A stretch of DNA of 64,000 bases from a bacterium (GCA_020440605.1 JAGRNT010000003.1:26801-90800), one strand, 5' to 3'; shown: positions 25,640-33,686, counted from the stretch's first letter. Translations and numbers: made by a program. Notes: a model not told the origin generated them from the sequence alone.

Positions 25640-25987
25640 ATTGTCGTCTCGTACAAGCAATCGACGGTCTGGATTCTCCTTCCCGCTCATGCAAGCATTC
25701 GCAGGTCTGACGACAAGCCCGGAGCAAAGCCCCGAGCTTTCGGCGCGATGCATCTCCCATCCATATGTATCTTCAGCGCGACCCAATCCGGCTTGGCCGG
25801 ATTGCAGCGCCAGACCGGATTCTCCTTCCTGCTCATGCAAGCATTCGCAGGTCTGCCGATAAGCCCGGAGCAAAGCCCCGAGCTTTCGGCGCGATGCATC
25901 TTCCATCCACCTGTATCTTCAGCGCGACCCAATCCGGCTTGGCCGGATTGCAGCGCCAGACCGTTGAGCCTTTGGGCGAGACGGAAG
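25640..25987 (-). repeat. Tandem 146-bp composite hairpin repeat
   Basis: Two direct copies of 146 bp (25672-25817 and 25818-25963) are nearly identical. On the minus strand each has an H1 palindrome (AATCCGGC around CAA), a GGTGGATGG-type linker, an H2 stem and an H3 hairpin. H3 hairpins on the minus strand: 25644-25665, 25682-25703 and 25828-25849; on the plus strand: 25963-25984. The same modules in the same order make up the array at 15253-15613. No coding potential is supported. Confidence 0.85.
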
Positions 25988-25996
25988 ATCAATGGT

Positions 25997-26041
25997 GTGT
26001 AGCTCTGAGAGCTACAGGGCCCTGTCGGTCTAAGACCGACA
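25997..26041 (-). repeat. Two perfect 7-bp hairpins after lexA
   Basis: GTAGCTC/GAGCTAC with a TGA loop (25999-26015 region) and GTCGGTC/GACCGAC with a TAA loop (about 26023-26039) lie directly after the lexA stop. On the minus strand the second is preceded by GGAGT, like the GGAGG hairpins elsewhere. There is no U tract, so termination is uncertain. Confidence 0.6.
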
Positions 26042-26049
26042 CTCCAGGC

Positions 26050-26670
26050 TTAGTCGTACTGGCGGATCAGGCTCTTGAGCTTGCCGATCACCCGGATCTC
26101 GTTGAAGTACATATCCGGGTAGAGCGGATTCGCGGCCTTCAGCACCACGCGCCCGGCCTGACGGAAGAAGAACTTCACCGTGGCCTCATCCTCCACCATC
26201 GCGGCGACGATGTCGCCGGTGCTGGCGGACTGCTGCTCCCGGAAGATCGCGATGTCCCCTTCCTTGATGCCGGCGTTGATCATGGAGTCGCCCTTGACCC
26301 GCAGCGCGAAGAGGTTTCCGCCCTCATGCTGCATGTTGTCAAGCGGCATGTTGACATAGTCCTCCACGTTGTGGTCGGCATAGGTCATCACGCCGGCGGC
26401 GATGCGCCCGAGGATCGGGATCCGCGCCGCCTCCTCCACACCAAGCACCTGCTTGCCACGCTGCCCGAGCAGGATGCTGCGGCTGCGGTTGCGGGCCCGT
26501 TCAATCAGGCCCTTCTTCTCAAGCGCCACGACATGGTCATAGGCACCCTTGACGCTGCACTCGAACTTGCCGGCGATATCGCGGATGGACGGCGCGTAGC
26601 CGTTGCCATCGATGAAGTCGGCAATGTACTGCAGCACTTCGCGCTGCTTATCTGTGACACGCTTGGCCAT
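26050..26670 (-). CDS. lexA: LexA repressor
   Basis: A 206-residue SOS repressor with autoprotease activity. The N-terminal winged helix (TDKQREVLQYIADFI ... PSIRDIAGKFECSVKGAYDHVVALEKKGLI) is followed by the cleavage site Ala92-Gly93 in GRIAAGV. The S24 peptidase dyad is Ser129 (KGDSM) and Lys166 (EATVKFFF). All residues for RecA-stimulated self-cleavage are present. The helix sequence differs from E. coli LexA, matching a different operator: a perfect 17-bp palindrome inside its own promoter. The start codon lies 6 nt after TATAAT, so the mRNA should be leaderless. Confidence 0.97.
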   Translation of the reverse strand: MAKRVTDKQREVLQYIADFIDGNGYAPSIRDIAGKFECSVKGAYDHVVALEKKGLIERARNRSRSILLGQRGKQVLGVEEAARIPILGRIAAGVMTYADHNVEDYVNMPLDNMQHEGGNLFALRVKGDSMINAGIKEGDIAIFREQQSASTGDIVAAMVEDEATVKFFFRQAGRVVLKAANPLYPDMYFNEIRVIGKLKSLIRQYD

Positions 26671-26705
26671 AACAAAATTATACTAATCACATTAGTACTT
26701 GTCAA
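26671..26705 (-). promoter_or_regulatory. lexA promoter with embedded operator
   Basis: A consensus promoter: TTGACA (26700-26705), 17-bp spacer, TATAAT (26677-26682), 6 nt, ATG. The spacer and the -10 share the palindrome TACTAATGTGATTAGTA (26681-26697): 7-bp arms and 3-nt centre. This is the obvious autoregulatory LexA box and is unlike both the E. coli CTGT-N8-ACAG and the Bacillus GAAC-N4-GTTC types. Confidence 0.9.
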
Positions 26706-26755
26706 GTGTTTATGACAGAAATTTGAAGATTTGGAAATCACCGTCCACAAGTCAC

Positions 26756-29239
26756 TCACGGCTGGCCTGCGTAAGCCTGCTCCAGTGCTGCAATCCGCTG
26801 CGCCAGCTCCGCCTCCATCGCCTCAGCCGAGCAGGCCAGCACGCGCAGCATGCTGCCATAGCCATCGCTGCTCAGCCAGGACCCGCTGGCGAGACGGCCG
26901 CCGTCCGGGCTCCAGGCGAGGCAGCAGTCCCAGTTGATGCGGCCTTGCAGCTCTCCAATCGGTGTCAATCCCTGCGAGGTGTCAAACAGCCGTAGCCAAC
27001 CAGCATAACTGAGGCAGGCCAGCGTTTCCCCATCTGGACTCCAGGCGGAAAGAACGACCCCCGGCGGCAGTGTGCAACGCACCAGTTCGGCGAACCCGGC
27101 GTCGGCATCCAGCAGCAGCAGTTCCCCGGCCTGGCAGCAGGCCAGGAGACGACTGTCCGGACTCCAGCACAGCACTTTGGTCCCCTCCGGCAGCTGCGTT
27201 ACCACAGCCCAGTCGTCAACAGCATTCCAGATCGGCATTTCCTGCCCGCCCTGCGTCGCCGCGAGCCAGTGGCCGTCCGGACTCCAGAGTAGCCCGGCGA
27301 TCCGCACATCAGCGAGTGGCAGTTCGCGCTTCAGCTGCAGGTCTGAACCAGAGGAATAGATCAGCACACTGCGCCGCTCGGCAAGTCGCGGGTATTCCCC
27401 GGCCTCAGCGCGTGCCGTATTCGAGTAGTCGGATAGCACCGCCAGCAGATCACCCGCCGGGCAGAAGGCCGCCTGCTGGTGCTTGAAATGCTGGTCGGTG
27501 TCAGATATTGCAACACTGTAGTCCGCCTCTGCATCCAGCAGCTTCAGCACGCCGTCCCAGCTGCAGATTGCCAAGTAGCGCGAATCCGGGCTCCAGCTGG
27601 CATTGTCGTTCGGGAACATGTCGGCAGGCAGTTCCATCAGGGCGGCAAAGCCGTCCGCGGCCTGTGCGGCCATGAGGATGCCGTCCTCGTTGCTGCACTG
27701 CAGCCGCTGCCCATCCGGGCTCCAGCTGATGTCCAGCATGTTGGCATCCGGCAGCTCCAGCCAGTCAGCGCTCAGCCGTCGCTGCTCCGCGTATGGCGCA
27801 AAACCTTCGCGCAGGGACAGGCTGCCGCTCCACTCGGCAATTGCCAGCCGGCTGCCTTCGGGGTTCCACTGCAGCGCGGCCAGCGGACTGCCGGAGGCGC
27901 GCAGAGCTGAGCCGTTACCATCGAACTGCCGCCGGTCCCAGAGCGTGATCCCACTCGCTTCATAACTGAGCGCCAGCCAGCGGCTGTCCGGGCTCCAGAC
28001 CGGATACGGGAAGGTCCCGGGATACACCAGGCGGTCGTGGATCAGGAAGGTGTTGTTGCCGTCGCGGATGCACATGCGTCCCTTGCCATCCGAGCTGGCC
28101 AGCAGCTCGCCGTCCGGACTCATGATCATGTCAGAGACGCCACCGTCCTGGCCAGTCGTGTCGATCTGCTCGATGGCCTCAGCTTCGCAGCTCCACACCT
28201 TCAGCCCGTCCGTGCCGCAGCTGTAGAGGATGCGCCCGTCACTGCGCCAGACCAGGCCGTAGAGGGCAAAGCTGTCTCCGGAAACTTCCGCGAGCGTCTG
28301 CAGCCCGGCGGGTGACAGCAGGCGCAGGTTCCCGTTGCCGTCAGCAACTGCAATCGCGCTGCCGTCCGGATTCCAGGCCAGCGCTGTCATGTACTGATCG
28401 ACGGCTAATGGCTGGCAACGCGCCAGCTCCGGGTAGCCATCCGAGGCTGCCAGCAGTACCAGCTGGTCGTCAATCGTGACGATCAGCAGCTGCCGCGAAT
28501 CCGGGCTCCAGACCAGCTCCTCGATTGCATGCCAGAATGGCAGGCCTTCGATGGAAGAATCAAGCCTCCGTTCGATCTTCGCAGCGGACATGGCTTCCGA
28601 GGGGTTGAGGATGTAAAGGCCGTCACGGGTCTCGATTGCCAGCTTCAGGCCATCGGGACTCCAGCTGTAGCATCGATTGTTGCCGATATCCAGGCCGGGC
28701 GGCAGGGGAGCGTAGTCAGCTGCGACGTCAAATGGCTGCAGAATTCGCTCATCACGCAGGGCCAGCAGGTAACGGCCATCCGGGCTGAAGCAGAGCGGGA
28801 GCAGCTCTGCGCCGGGGATGCTGAGTTCGCGGGTGCAGCTGAAGCGTTGCAGGGGGTCGAGCAGGCGGATACTGCCGGAGCGCGCCTGTGTTGCCAGAAC
28901 GGCGGAGTCGGGGCTCCAGCACGTGGAACAGTTGGGGCTGAGGCCTTCGTGGATGGCCAGCGGGAGGCGCGGCCGGTACAGCGTGGTGAACAGGGCCTGC
29001 CGCATGGCGGGTTCATCCTGGAAGCCATGCTGCCCGGCGAACCCGAGGCAATCCTGCATCAGGGCATACAGCTCGGGCTCGTTGGCAGTGTCCGGCTGGA
29101 AGGCCTCGAGGCGCAGTAGCATGTTGTCAAGTTCAAGCCGTGCCAGACGCTCGTCCACGCCGGCAGCACAAGCCTGCACAGGCAGCTGCAGGCAGAGCAG
29201 CATGAGCAGGACAGCAAGCCAGACGAGTCGTGCAGGCAT
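26756..29239 (-). CDS. Secreted 16-repeat beta-propeller protein (WD40/PD40-like)
   Basis: An 827-residue protein with a signal peptide (MPARLVWLAVLLMLL...ACA, about 1-24), a short helical region, and then about 16 repeats whose core is WSPDGxxLA (variants WNPDG, FSPDG, WRSDG, MSPDG). They are spaced 40-50 residues apart, so two propellers of about 7-8 blades each are likely. No enzyme domain is visible; these domains normally hold other proteins or ligands. I start it at 29239 rather than 29287 because the signal peptide begins there and TATGCT lies 8 nt upstream. Monocistronic, divergent from nothing; it ends 86 bp before the lexA promoter. Confidence 0.85.
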   Translation of the reverse strand: MPARLVWLAVLLMLLCLQLPVQACAAGVDERLARLELDNMLLRLEAFQPDTANEPELYALMQDCLGFAGQHGFQDEPAMRQALFTTLYRPRLPLAIHEGLSPNCSTCWSPDSAVLATQARSGSIRLLDPLQRFSCTRELSIPGAELLPLCFSPDGRYLLALRDERILQPFDVAADYAPLPPGLDIGNNRCYSWSPDGLKLAIETRDGLYILNPSEAMSAAKIERRLDSSIEGLPFWHAIEELVWSPDSRQLLIVTIDDQLVLLAASDGYPELARCQPLAVDQYMTALAWNPDGSAIAVADGNGNLRLLSPAGLQTLAEVSGDSFALYGLVWRSDGRILYSCGTDGLKVWSCEAEAIEQIDTTGQDGGVSDMIMSPDGELLASSDGKGRMCIRDGNNTFLIHDRLVYPGTFPYPVWSPDSRWLALSYEASGITLWDRRQFDGNGSALRASGSPLAALQWNPEGSRLAIAEWSGSLSLREGFAPYAEQRRLSADWLELPDANMLDISWSPDGQRLQCSNEDGILMAAQAADGFAALMELPADMFPNDNASWSPDSRYLAICSWDGVLKLLDAEADYSVAISDTDQHFKHQQAAFCPAGDLLAVLSDYSNTARAEAGEYPRLAERRSVLIYSSGSDLQLKRELPLADVRIAGLLWSPDGHWLAATQGGQEMPIWNAVDDWAVVTQLPEGTKVLCWSPDSRLLACCQAGELLLLDADAGFAELVRCTLPPGVVLSAWSPDGETLACLSYAGWLRLFDTSQGLTPIGELQGRINWDCCLAWSPDGGRLASGSWLSSDGYGSMLRVLACSAEAMEAELAQRIAALEQAYAGQP

Positions 29240-29339
29240 ATGCTGCAAGCATAGCGCGGTAGGGCTGGGCGAGACAAGGTCACGCACTTGGCAGGGAGGC
29301 GAGACGTTGGGGCGACGGACTAATCATTAGAATGCTGGC

Positions 29340-29470
29340 GTCTCCCGGTAGTGCCGAATACATTCGGCTAAGCTTCCGCAACGAATTCACGGCTAGCAAT
29401 GGCCCGACTGACATCGGGCCTCCGGCAGTATGCAGCGCCTGGAAGGCGCTGCTACAGGACATTTTGCGGA
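29340..29470 (-). repeat. Hairpin repeats between SRP RNA and the propeller gene
   Basis: In this otherwise gene-free gap are: GCCGAAT/ATTCGGC with 2-nt centre (29353-29368), GGCCCGA/TCGGGCC with loop region 29408-29413 (29401-29420; on the minus strand preceded by GGAGG), and a perfect 9-bp stem GCAGCGCCT/AGGCGCTGC (29432-29452) next to GTAGC. All resemble hairpins at 15569-15613 and 42500-42635. Confidence 0.7.
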
Positions 29471-29486
29471 GATGTAACTTCCGGCC

Positions 29487-29545
29487 GACCCAATCCGGCT
29501 TTGCCGGATTGCAGGGTCAGACCGCCGAGTGCTCGTACGAGGCGG
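29487..29545 (+). repeat. H1 and H3 hairpin modules next to the SRP RNA terminator
   Basis: H1: outer stem GACCC (29487-29491) with GGGTC (29514-29518) encloses AATCCGGC/GCCGGATT with loop TTT. H3: 29524-29545, outer stem CCGCC/GGCGG, inner GTG/TAC, loop CTCG. The T-run of the SRP RNA gene begins one base further on. Confidence 0.8.
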
Positions 29546-29554
29546 CAGAAAAAA

Positions 29555-29669
29555 CAAAACCCCGGGTATCAGGTGACTGCCGGCGCCGTAATCATCCACT
29601 TAGCGCTGCTACCTTCCGGTCCTGACGCAGTTCATAGCGATCACCCGCAACAGGCCCGATACCACGGAG
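29555..29669 (-). ncRNA. ffs: Signal recognition particle RNA (small bacterial, 4.5S type)
   Basis: The minus strand reads the universal SRP core: GTCAGGACCGGAAGGTAGCAG at 29609-29629, with the GGAA tetraloop and the asymmetric internal loop bound by Ffh. The ends pair (GGTATCGGG at 29657-29665 with CCTGATACC near 29564-29572). A GGGG and a run of U (about 29546-29560) end the gene. A promoter TTTACA-N16-TAGAAT (29676-29703) places the transcript start near 29669. The length of about 110 nt fits the Alu-less form. Confidence 0.94.
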
Positions 29670-29675
29670 CGGAAT

Positions 29676-29703
29676 ATTCTACCGCAGACATTGCCTTTGT
29701 AAA
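29676..29703 (-). promoter_or_regulatory. Promoter of the SRP RNA gene
   Basis: TTTACA (29698-29703), 16-bp spacer, TAGAAT (29676-29681) on the minus strand, 7-8 nt before the inferred RNA start. It is one of the few places in the window with both a recognisable -35 and -10. Confidence 0.75.
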
Positions 29704-29766
29704 GGGCAATCTTCACACTTGCGAGCAAGCTTCAGGCTTATCCAAAATCCATCAACAGGTTTGCAG

Positions 29767-29807
29767 AAAAACCGAGGCCGGCCCCTGTTGATACGGGTAC
29801 CGGCCTC
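29767..29807 (-). terminator. Rho-independent terminator of the gene at 29844
   Basis: GAGGCCGG/CCGGCCTC (29774-29781 with 29800-29807) forms an 8-bp stem with an extended loop, followed on the minus strand by five U (29767-29771). Confidence 0.85.
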
Positions 29808-29843
29808 ATTGGCAATCGGGAATTACGCAGCTGCGCGCTTTTC

Positions 29844-30764
29844 TTACACGCTGTCGCGAATCAGGAATTCGCGCACCCAGCCGATCTGCTCAGGTGTGGC
29901 GGGATCTGCAGCGAGCTGCGGTGCGAACTCCAGCACGAGCGCAGTGAGCAGCATGAAGTCATCCTTCTCCAGGCCCACCGGCCCGGGCAGCTCAAAGCTG
30001 TCCCAGCCCTGCTCCGAGAAGTAGCGCGTATCACTCTCCATGCCCGACTGGTGGACGAACTCCTGCACCAGCACGTCACGCACCTTGGGCTTGAGGAACA
30101 CGCCGTCCGTGCTCTTGAAGGCATGGATCCAGTTGTCAATCTCGCGGTAGGGCTCATCCTTCGTCTGGATCGGCGTCACGAGCCGCGCGTGCAGGGCTTC
30201 GGCGGACTCGCTGTCCAGGCGCTGCCAGTCATCGGCGTAGCTGAGCATCACGGCCCCCAGCCAGGCGCGCAGTTCCGGCTTGCTGCTGAGCACGAACCAT
30301 TCGGCGTCGTAGCAGCACCAGAAGCCGTAGAGTGCGGCGATGTCCGGCTGCATCTGCAGGCTGCCGTCCTGCACGCCGTTCATGTAGCGGCTCTTCGCGA
30401 GTCTGGTCGGCTGGTTGGCGCTGTAGCCCTGGCTGAACCACTGCGGAATCGGCAGCTCGGCCATGCGGTTCTGCTTCACGGCGACTTCCGGCAGGCTGGC
30501 CAGCTCGGCCTGGATCAGGGCGATGGCCTGGCCGTTGGAGATCTCGCTGCCGAGCGTCTGCCCACTGAGCCGCTCCAGCGCGGGGGCAACCCAGCTGGCA
30601 TCATGCACCTGGTCGAAGTAGGGCTGGCCCGGAGCCAGATCGCTGCCGGCGATCGTGCCGCTGATGTGGTCGTAGATGCCCTCCGCACGGGCGGCGGCGG
30701 GCAGCAGGCAGCAGACGGCCAGCAGGGCAGCCAGCAGTCTGATGGCACTGGTTCTCATGTTCAT
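29844..30764 (-). CDS. Secreted protein of unknown function
   Basis: A 306-residue protein with a clear signal peptide (about 1-28, ending AARAEG) and a mainly helical mature part rich in W, Y and acidic residues (SRYMNGVQDGSLQMQPDIAALYGFWCCYDAEWFVLSSK). No family is recognised. Two Cys (WCCYD) may bond. The ATG has GGAGG upstream. It follows the cytochrome gene (30909-31901) on the same strand; a hairpin between them (30846-30873) suggests separate transcripts. Confidence 0.75.
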   Translation of the reverse strand: MNMRTSAIRLLAALLAVCCLLPAAARAEGIYDHISGTIAGSDLAPGQPYFDQVHDASWVAPALERLSGQTLGSEISNGQAIALIQAELASLPEVAVKQNRMAELPIPQWFSQGYSANQPTRLAKSRYMNGVQDGSLQMQPDIAALYGFWCCYDAEWFVLSSKPELRAWLGAVMLSYADDWQRLDSESAEALHARLVTPIQTKDEPYREIDNWIHAFKSTDGVFLKPKVRDVLVQEFVHQSGMESDTRYFSEQGWDSFELPGPVGLEKDDFMLLTALVLEFAPQLAADPATPEQIGWVREFLIRDSV

Positions 30765-30845
30765 GGCATTCCTCCCATTCTCAGATCATGGCCTGGCGCA
30801 GTTCAGACCGCTGCGCCCGCCAGGGCGTTCCATCCTGCAACACAC

Positions 30846-30873
30846 GAAGGCCCGGGATGATACCCGGGCCTTC
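30846..30873 (-). terminator. Probable terminator of the cytochrome gene
   Basis: A perfect 11-bp stem (30846-30856 with 30863-30873) with a 6-nt loop lies 35 nt after the cytochrome stop. The U tract is poor (GTGTGTT), so strength is uncertain. Confidence 0.65.
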
Positions 30874-30908
30874 CAGTGAATCGCTGATTATCAGACGGGG
30901 TTTATGCG

Positions 30909-31901
30909 CTATTCGTTCTCAATGATGAAGTGCGCCACGTCGACCACGTCCTGGTCCGAGAGGATGTCGCTGGCATAGTGCGGCATCGCATTCTCCTCGA
31001 AAGTGCCGTCCTCATGCTCCTCGTGGTCATCATGCCCGCCGCAGGGATTCTCAGCACAGGGGTTCTCATCCTGGGCCCAGGCGGTGTCGATGCCCAGCAT
31101 CCAGGCCACGGCACGGTCCAGATCATGGCTGGGCAGCGCTGCATAGCTGGCGTTCTCGTACTCATCGTACCAGTTCTTCTGCTTGCGGATCTTGGCCATC
31201 AGCTGCATCGGGTTCATCCAGTCTCCCAGACCGTGCAGGTCCTCGAGTCCGTCGATGCCGGCGTCGTGGCACTTCTCGCAGGAATGCTCATAGATCCGCT
31301 CGCCGTTCTCCATGTTGGGAGTCAACCCGGCGACAGGCATGCTGCGGTTGAGATCCAGCAGGAAGGGCTGGGCATCCCAGGCAGTGGGATCGGCGATGCT
31401 CACCATGAAGGCGGTGAGCGCCGCGCCATCCTCGCCCTCGATCAGCATTTCCTTGTGCGCCATGTAGGGAGCGCCTACGCAGAAGTTGGCGGCGTCGAGG
31501 ATCGTGGCGGCCTTGCCCATCTTCGCATCCAGCTCGGCCTGACTGGTGTGCTTCCAGCTGCCACGCGGCACAGCGCCATAACCGGTATGCGCAATCAGGC
31601 GCGCACCCTGCTCCTCATCGGGGCTGCCGGCATGGCAGTGCGCACAGGTCAGGCCCGTATTGCTGTACTCCGTGCCGTAGTAGATCTCCCTGCCGCGGGC
31701 CACGAGCTCGGCTTCGCTCTTTTCAGCACCACCGCCGGCGCCAATGCCGTTGTCATCAGCGGGGGGAGTCTGGGCAGTGCTGCTGCCACCGCTGTTCCCG
31801 GACGCACTGGATCCACCGTCGCTGCTGTCTCCACCGCCACCCGGGCAGGCGCTGAGCATCAGCATCCCCAGGATCAGGCAGGCTATCAGAGCCTTGTTCA
31901 T
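30909..31901 (-). CDS. Diheme c-type cytochrome lipoprotein
   Basis: A 330-residue protein with a type II signal peptide (LSACPGGGG, Cys about residue 19) and a Gly/Ser-rich linker. Two haem-attachment sites follow: CAHCH (about residue 93-97; TGLTCAHCHAGSP) and CEKCH (about 213-217; EHSCEKCHDAGID). Spacing and the GREIYYGTEYSNTG start suggest two class I cytochrome c domains, with Met ligands likely downstream. It would be tethered on the outer face of the inner membrane or the outer membrane and carry electrons. CcsA/ResB (11039-13692) would attach its haem. The ATG has GGAGG; it is divergent from the VOC gene at 31987. Confidence 0.9.
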   Translation of the reverse strand: MNKALIACLILGMLMLSACPGGGGDSSDGGSSASGNSGGSSTAQTPPADDNGIGAGGGAEKSEAELVARGREIYYGTEYSNTGLTCAHCHAGSPDEEQGARLIAHTGYGAVPRGSWKHTSQAELDAKMGKAATILDAANFCVGAPYMAHKEMLIEGEDGAALTAFMVSIADPTAWDAQPFLLDLNRSMPVAGLTPNMENGERIYEHSCEKCHDAGIDGLEDLHGLGDWMNPMQLMAKIRKQKNWYDEYENASYAALPSHDLDRAVAWMLGIDTAWAQDENPCAENPCGGHDDHEEHEDGTFEENAMPHYASDILSDQDVVDVAHFIIENE

Positions 31902-31986
31902 CTTGATTCCTCCATCTTTGGCGTTAGACTGGTTATATCAATTCTTAACGGAATCCGGTGCAAATGCAATAAGCTATTCTCATTAA

Positions 31987-32364
31987 ATGAAGCTCCGCAC
32001 CGATGAATTCCTGTTCTTTTCGCTCAATCTCCCAGCAGCCAGAGACTATTACATCAATGTGCTGGGCTGCAGCCTGCTTGGCGAGGAGGACTGGGGCTTC
32101 TGCCTGCTGAGCCTGCCGGACGGCGCGCGCATCGGCCTGATGCATCCCCGCAACTGGAGTGGCTGGCGGGAGGGTGAGTCCCTGCCGGAGCCGGTGCTCT
32201 GCCTGCGCACGGACGACCTGGACACCGCACTTGCGCAACTGCGGGAGCGGGGCGCATCGTGCTCCGAGCCGGATGGACAGCCGGGACAGGCCCGGGGCTG
32301 CCGGCTGACGGACCCCGATGGCCGCACGATCTACCTGTTCGAGGACCCGGCTGAACCGTGCTGA
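31987..32364 (+). CDS. VOC (glyoxalase-like) protein
   Basis: A 125-residue single-domain VOC protein: FLFFSLNLPAARDYYINVLGCSLLGEEDWGF at the start, then a second beta-alpha-beta unit PVLCLRTDDLDTALAQLRERGA and a closing LTDPDGRTIYLFED. The substrate is unknown. TATTCT lies exactly 6 nt before the ATG, so the transcript should be leaderless. Confidence 0.85.
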   Translation: MKLRTDEFLFFSLNLPAARDYYINVLGCSLLGEEDWGFCLLSLPDGARIGLMHPRNWSGWREGESLPEPVLCLRTDDLDTALAQLRERGASCSEPDGQPGQARGCRLTDPDGRTIYLFEDPAEPC

Positions 32365-32425
32365 GCCCTGATCCGCGCTACAGTGCGGCTGGCGGCGCTG
32401 CAAATGATGCTAGAATCACTGCCGG

Positions 32426-32893
32426 ATGCCGCAGTACAGCATTTATACGGTTGGCCACGGAAGCGAGGACTGGGACAGCTTCGCCCGCCGGCTGGGCGGA
32501 CACAATATCGAGATCCTGCTGGACGTGCGCTCCTACCCCTACTGGGAAGCCCACTGGTTCAACCGCGACCGGCTGGAGCACAGCACGCGCAAGCGCGGCT
32601 GGGAATACCTCTGGCTGGGCCGCAAGCTCGGCGCGCTGACCGAGGATGGCCGGCTGGACTACCTGGCCCGCGAACGTGAGAAGGTCTATCAGGACGGCAT
32701 CGTCGAGCTGATGAATATGGCGGCCGAGCGCAATGTCTGCGTGCTCTCCAGCCAGGTTGACCCGATGGACAGCCACCGTCACCACCTGATCGCCCAGACG
32801 CTCATGCGCCACGACATCGGCGTGCTGCACATCCTCGGCGACGGCGAGCTGATGCCGGCCCAGGCGGATCTGTTCCACGGCCTGCCGGGCTGA
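32426..32893 (+). CDS. DUF488 domain protein
   Basis: A 155-residue protein with the DUF488 signatures YTVGHGSEDWDSFARRL, IEILLDVRSYPYW and WFNRDRLEHSTRKRGWEYLWLGRKLG. The domain has an N-glycosylase-like fold predicted to act on nucleic acids or a modified base, without proven activity. TAGAAT lies 9 nt before the ATG with no ribosome site. The VOC stop is 62 nt upstream. Confidence 0.88.
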   Translation: MPQYSIYTVGHGSEDWDSFARRLGGHNIEILLDVRSYPYWEAHWFNRDRLEHSTRKRGWEYLWLGRKLGALTEDGRLDYLAREREKVYQDGIVELMNMAAERNVCVLSSQVDPMDSHRHHLIAQTLMRHDIGVLHILGDGELMPAQADLFHGLPG

Positions 32894-32975
32894 CGGAGGT
32901 CCGGAGCAATCCGGACAAAGGGGAGGCCTGACGTAAGTCAGGCGGCAAGCGGAGGCCCGATTTCAGTCGGGCAAT
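32894..32975 (+). repeat. Three tandem GGAGG-type hairpins
   Basis: Right after the DUF488 stop: GTCCGGA-GCAA-TCCGGAC (32899-32916), GCCTGAC-GTAA-GTCAGGC (32926-32943) and GCCCGAT-TTCA-GTCGGGC (32955-32972). Each is preceded by GGAGG and followed by an AA-rich spacer. The loops are GNRA tetraloops in the first two; the stem sequences are unrelated. Confidence 0.82.
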
Positions 32976-33029
32976 GAAGCTCATGCGCCAGCCTGGCAAC
33001 GAATTCAGTCAATCATCTGAATCCGGCAA

Positions 33030-33686
33030 TCAGGGCAGCAGCCCCTCTGATCGTCTGATGCCATCGCGGATTTCTCCCGTGTAGGCCGGGATCAGATGAT
33101 CGTAGGCATCCGTTGCATACCATTCCGAGAAACGCCCATATATGAAGAAGCCATGCTTGATCAATGCACGCAGCTCTTCTCCCGGAATCTCCTGCAGTTT
33201 CTCTTCACTGATCATGACGTTGTAGCCTGCTGAGATGTGCATCCCGGTGATCACACTGTACTGTTCCAGAAGCTCAGTCTCATCCTCGCTGACAGCGAGA
33301 TCAGCCGGCAGCAGGACCGGCATGCGGGGGTATTCACCTCTGCGCTGGATTTCCAAACTGCGGTTATTGGGATAACCACAGGCCATCCGCTGCTGCGTCA
33401 TGGGCCACATCCTGTCATGTTCAGTGGCAAAGCTCAGCTTTTCGGCAGCTTCAGCAAGCCCGAAGTGAGAACCGTAGTAGAACAGCAAGCTGCGCAGAAC
33501 AGCCTCATCCCGCATGTTGTCAGTGCTTTCAAGCTCCTCAAGCAGCTCGTTGACAACGGACGAGACTTCGTAGGCGTGCGAGTCATGCTGCCTGCCACAG
33601 AACTGACAATCCTCAGCATGGGCGATGGAACTGCCGGCAAGGCAGAACACAGTCGCTGCCAGCAGCGTGGCGATGGTTTTCTTCAT
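33030..33686 (-). CDS. Secreted protein of unknown function with CxxC motif
   Basis: A 218-residue protein: signal peptide (1-24, ending SSIAHA), then ECQ-type start DCQFCGRQHDSHAYEVSSVVNELLEELE, which has CQFC followed by two His and could bind a metal or be a redox pair. A helical middle and a C-terminal part rich in Y, F and I follow. No family is known to me. An AGGGGGA site precedes the ATG. It lies convergent to DUF488 and its hairpins. Confidence 0.72.
   Translation of the reverse strand: MKKTIATLLAATVFCLAGSSIAHAEDCQFCGRQHDSHAYEVSSVVNELLEELESTDNMRDEAVLRSLLFYYGSHFGLAEAAEKLSFATEHDRMWPMTQQRMACGYPNNRSLEIQRRGEYPRMPVLLPADLAVSEDETELLEQYSVITGMHISAGYNVMISEEKLQEIPGEELRALIKHGFFIYGRFSEWYATDAYDHLIPAYTGEIRDGIRRSEGLLP

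Noticed and set aside
25765..26715. Plus-strand open frame running through the composite repeats and lexA
   Set aside because: Its first part is repeat DNA and the rest is antisense to lexA.
29319..29334. CTAATCATTAG as a second LexA box
   Set aside because: The centre has 1 nt, not 3, and no gene follows it in the right place.
29332..29625. Plus-strand open frame beginning after a TAGAAT-like box
   Set aside because: It reads through hairpin repeats and the SRP RNA gene; the start is not at 6-7 nt.
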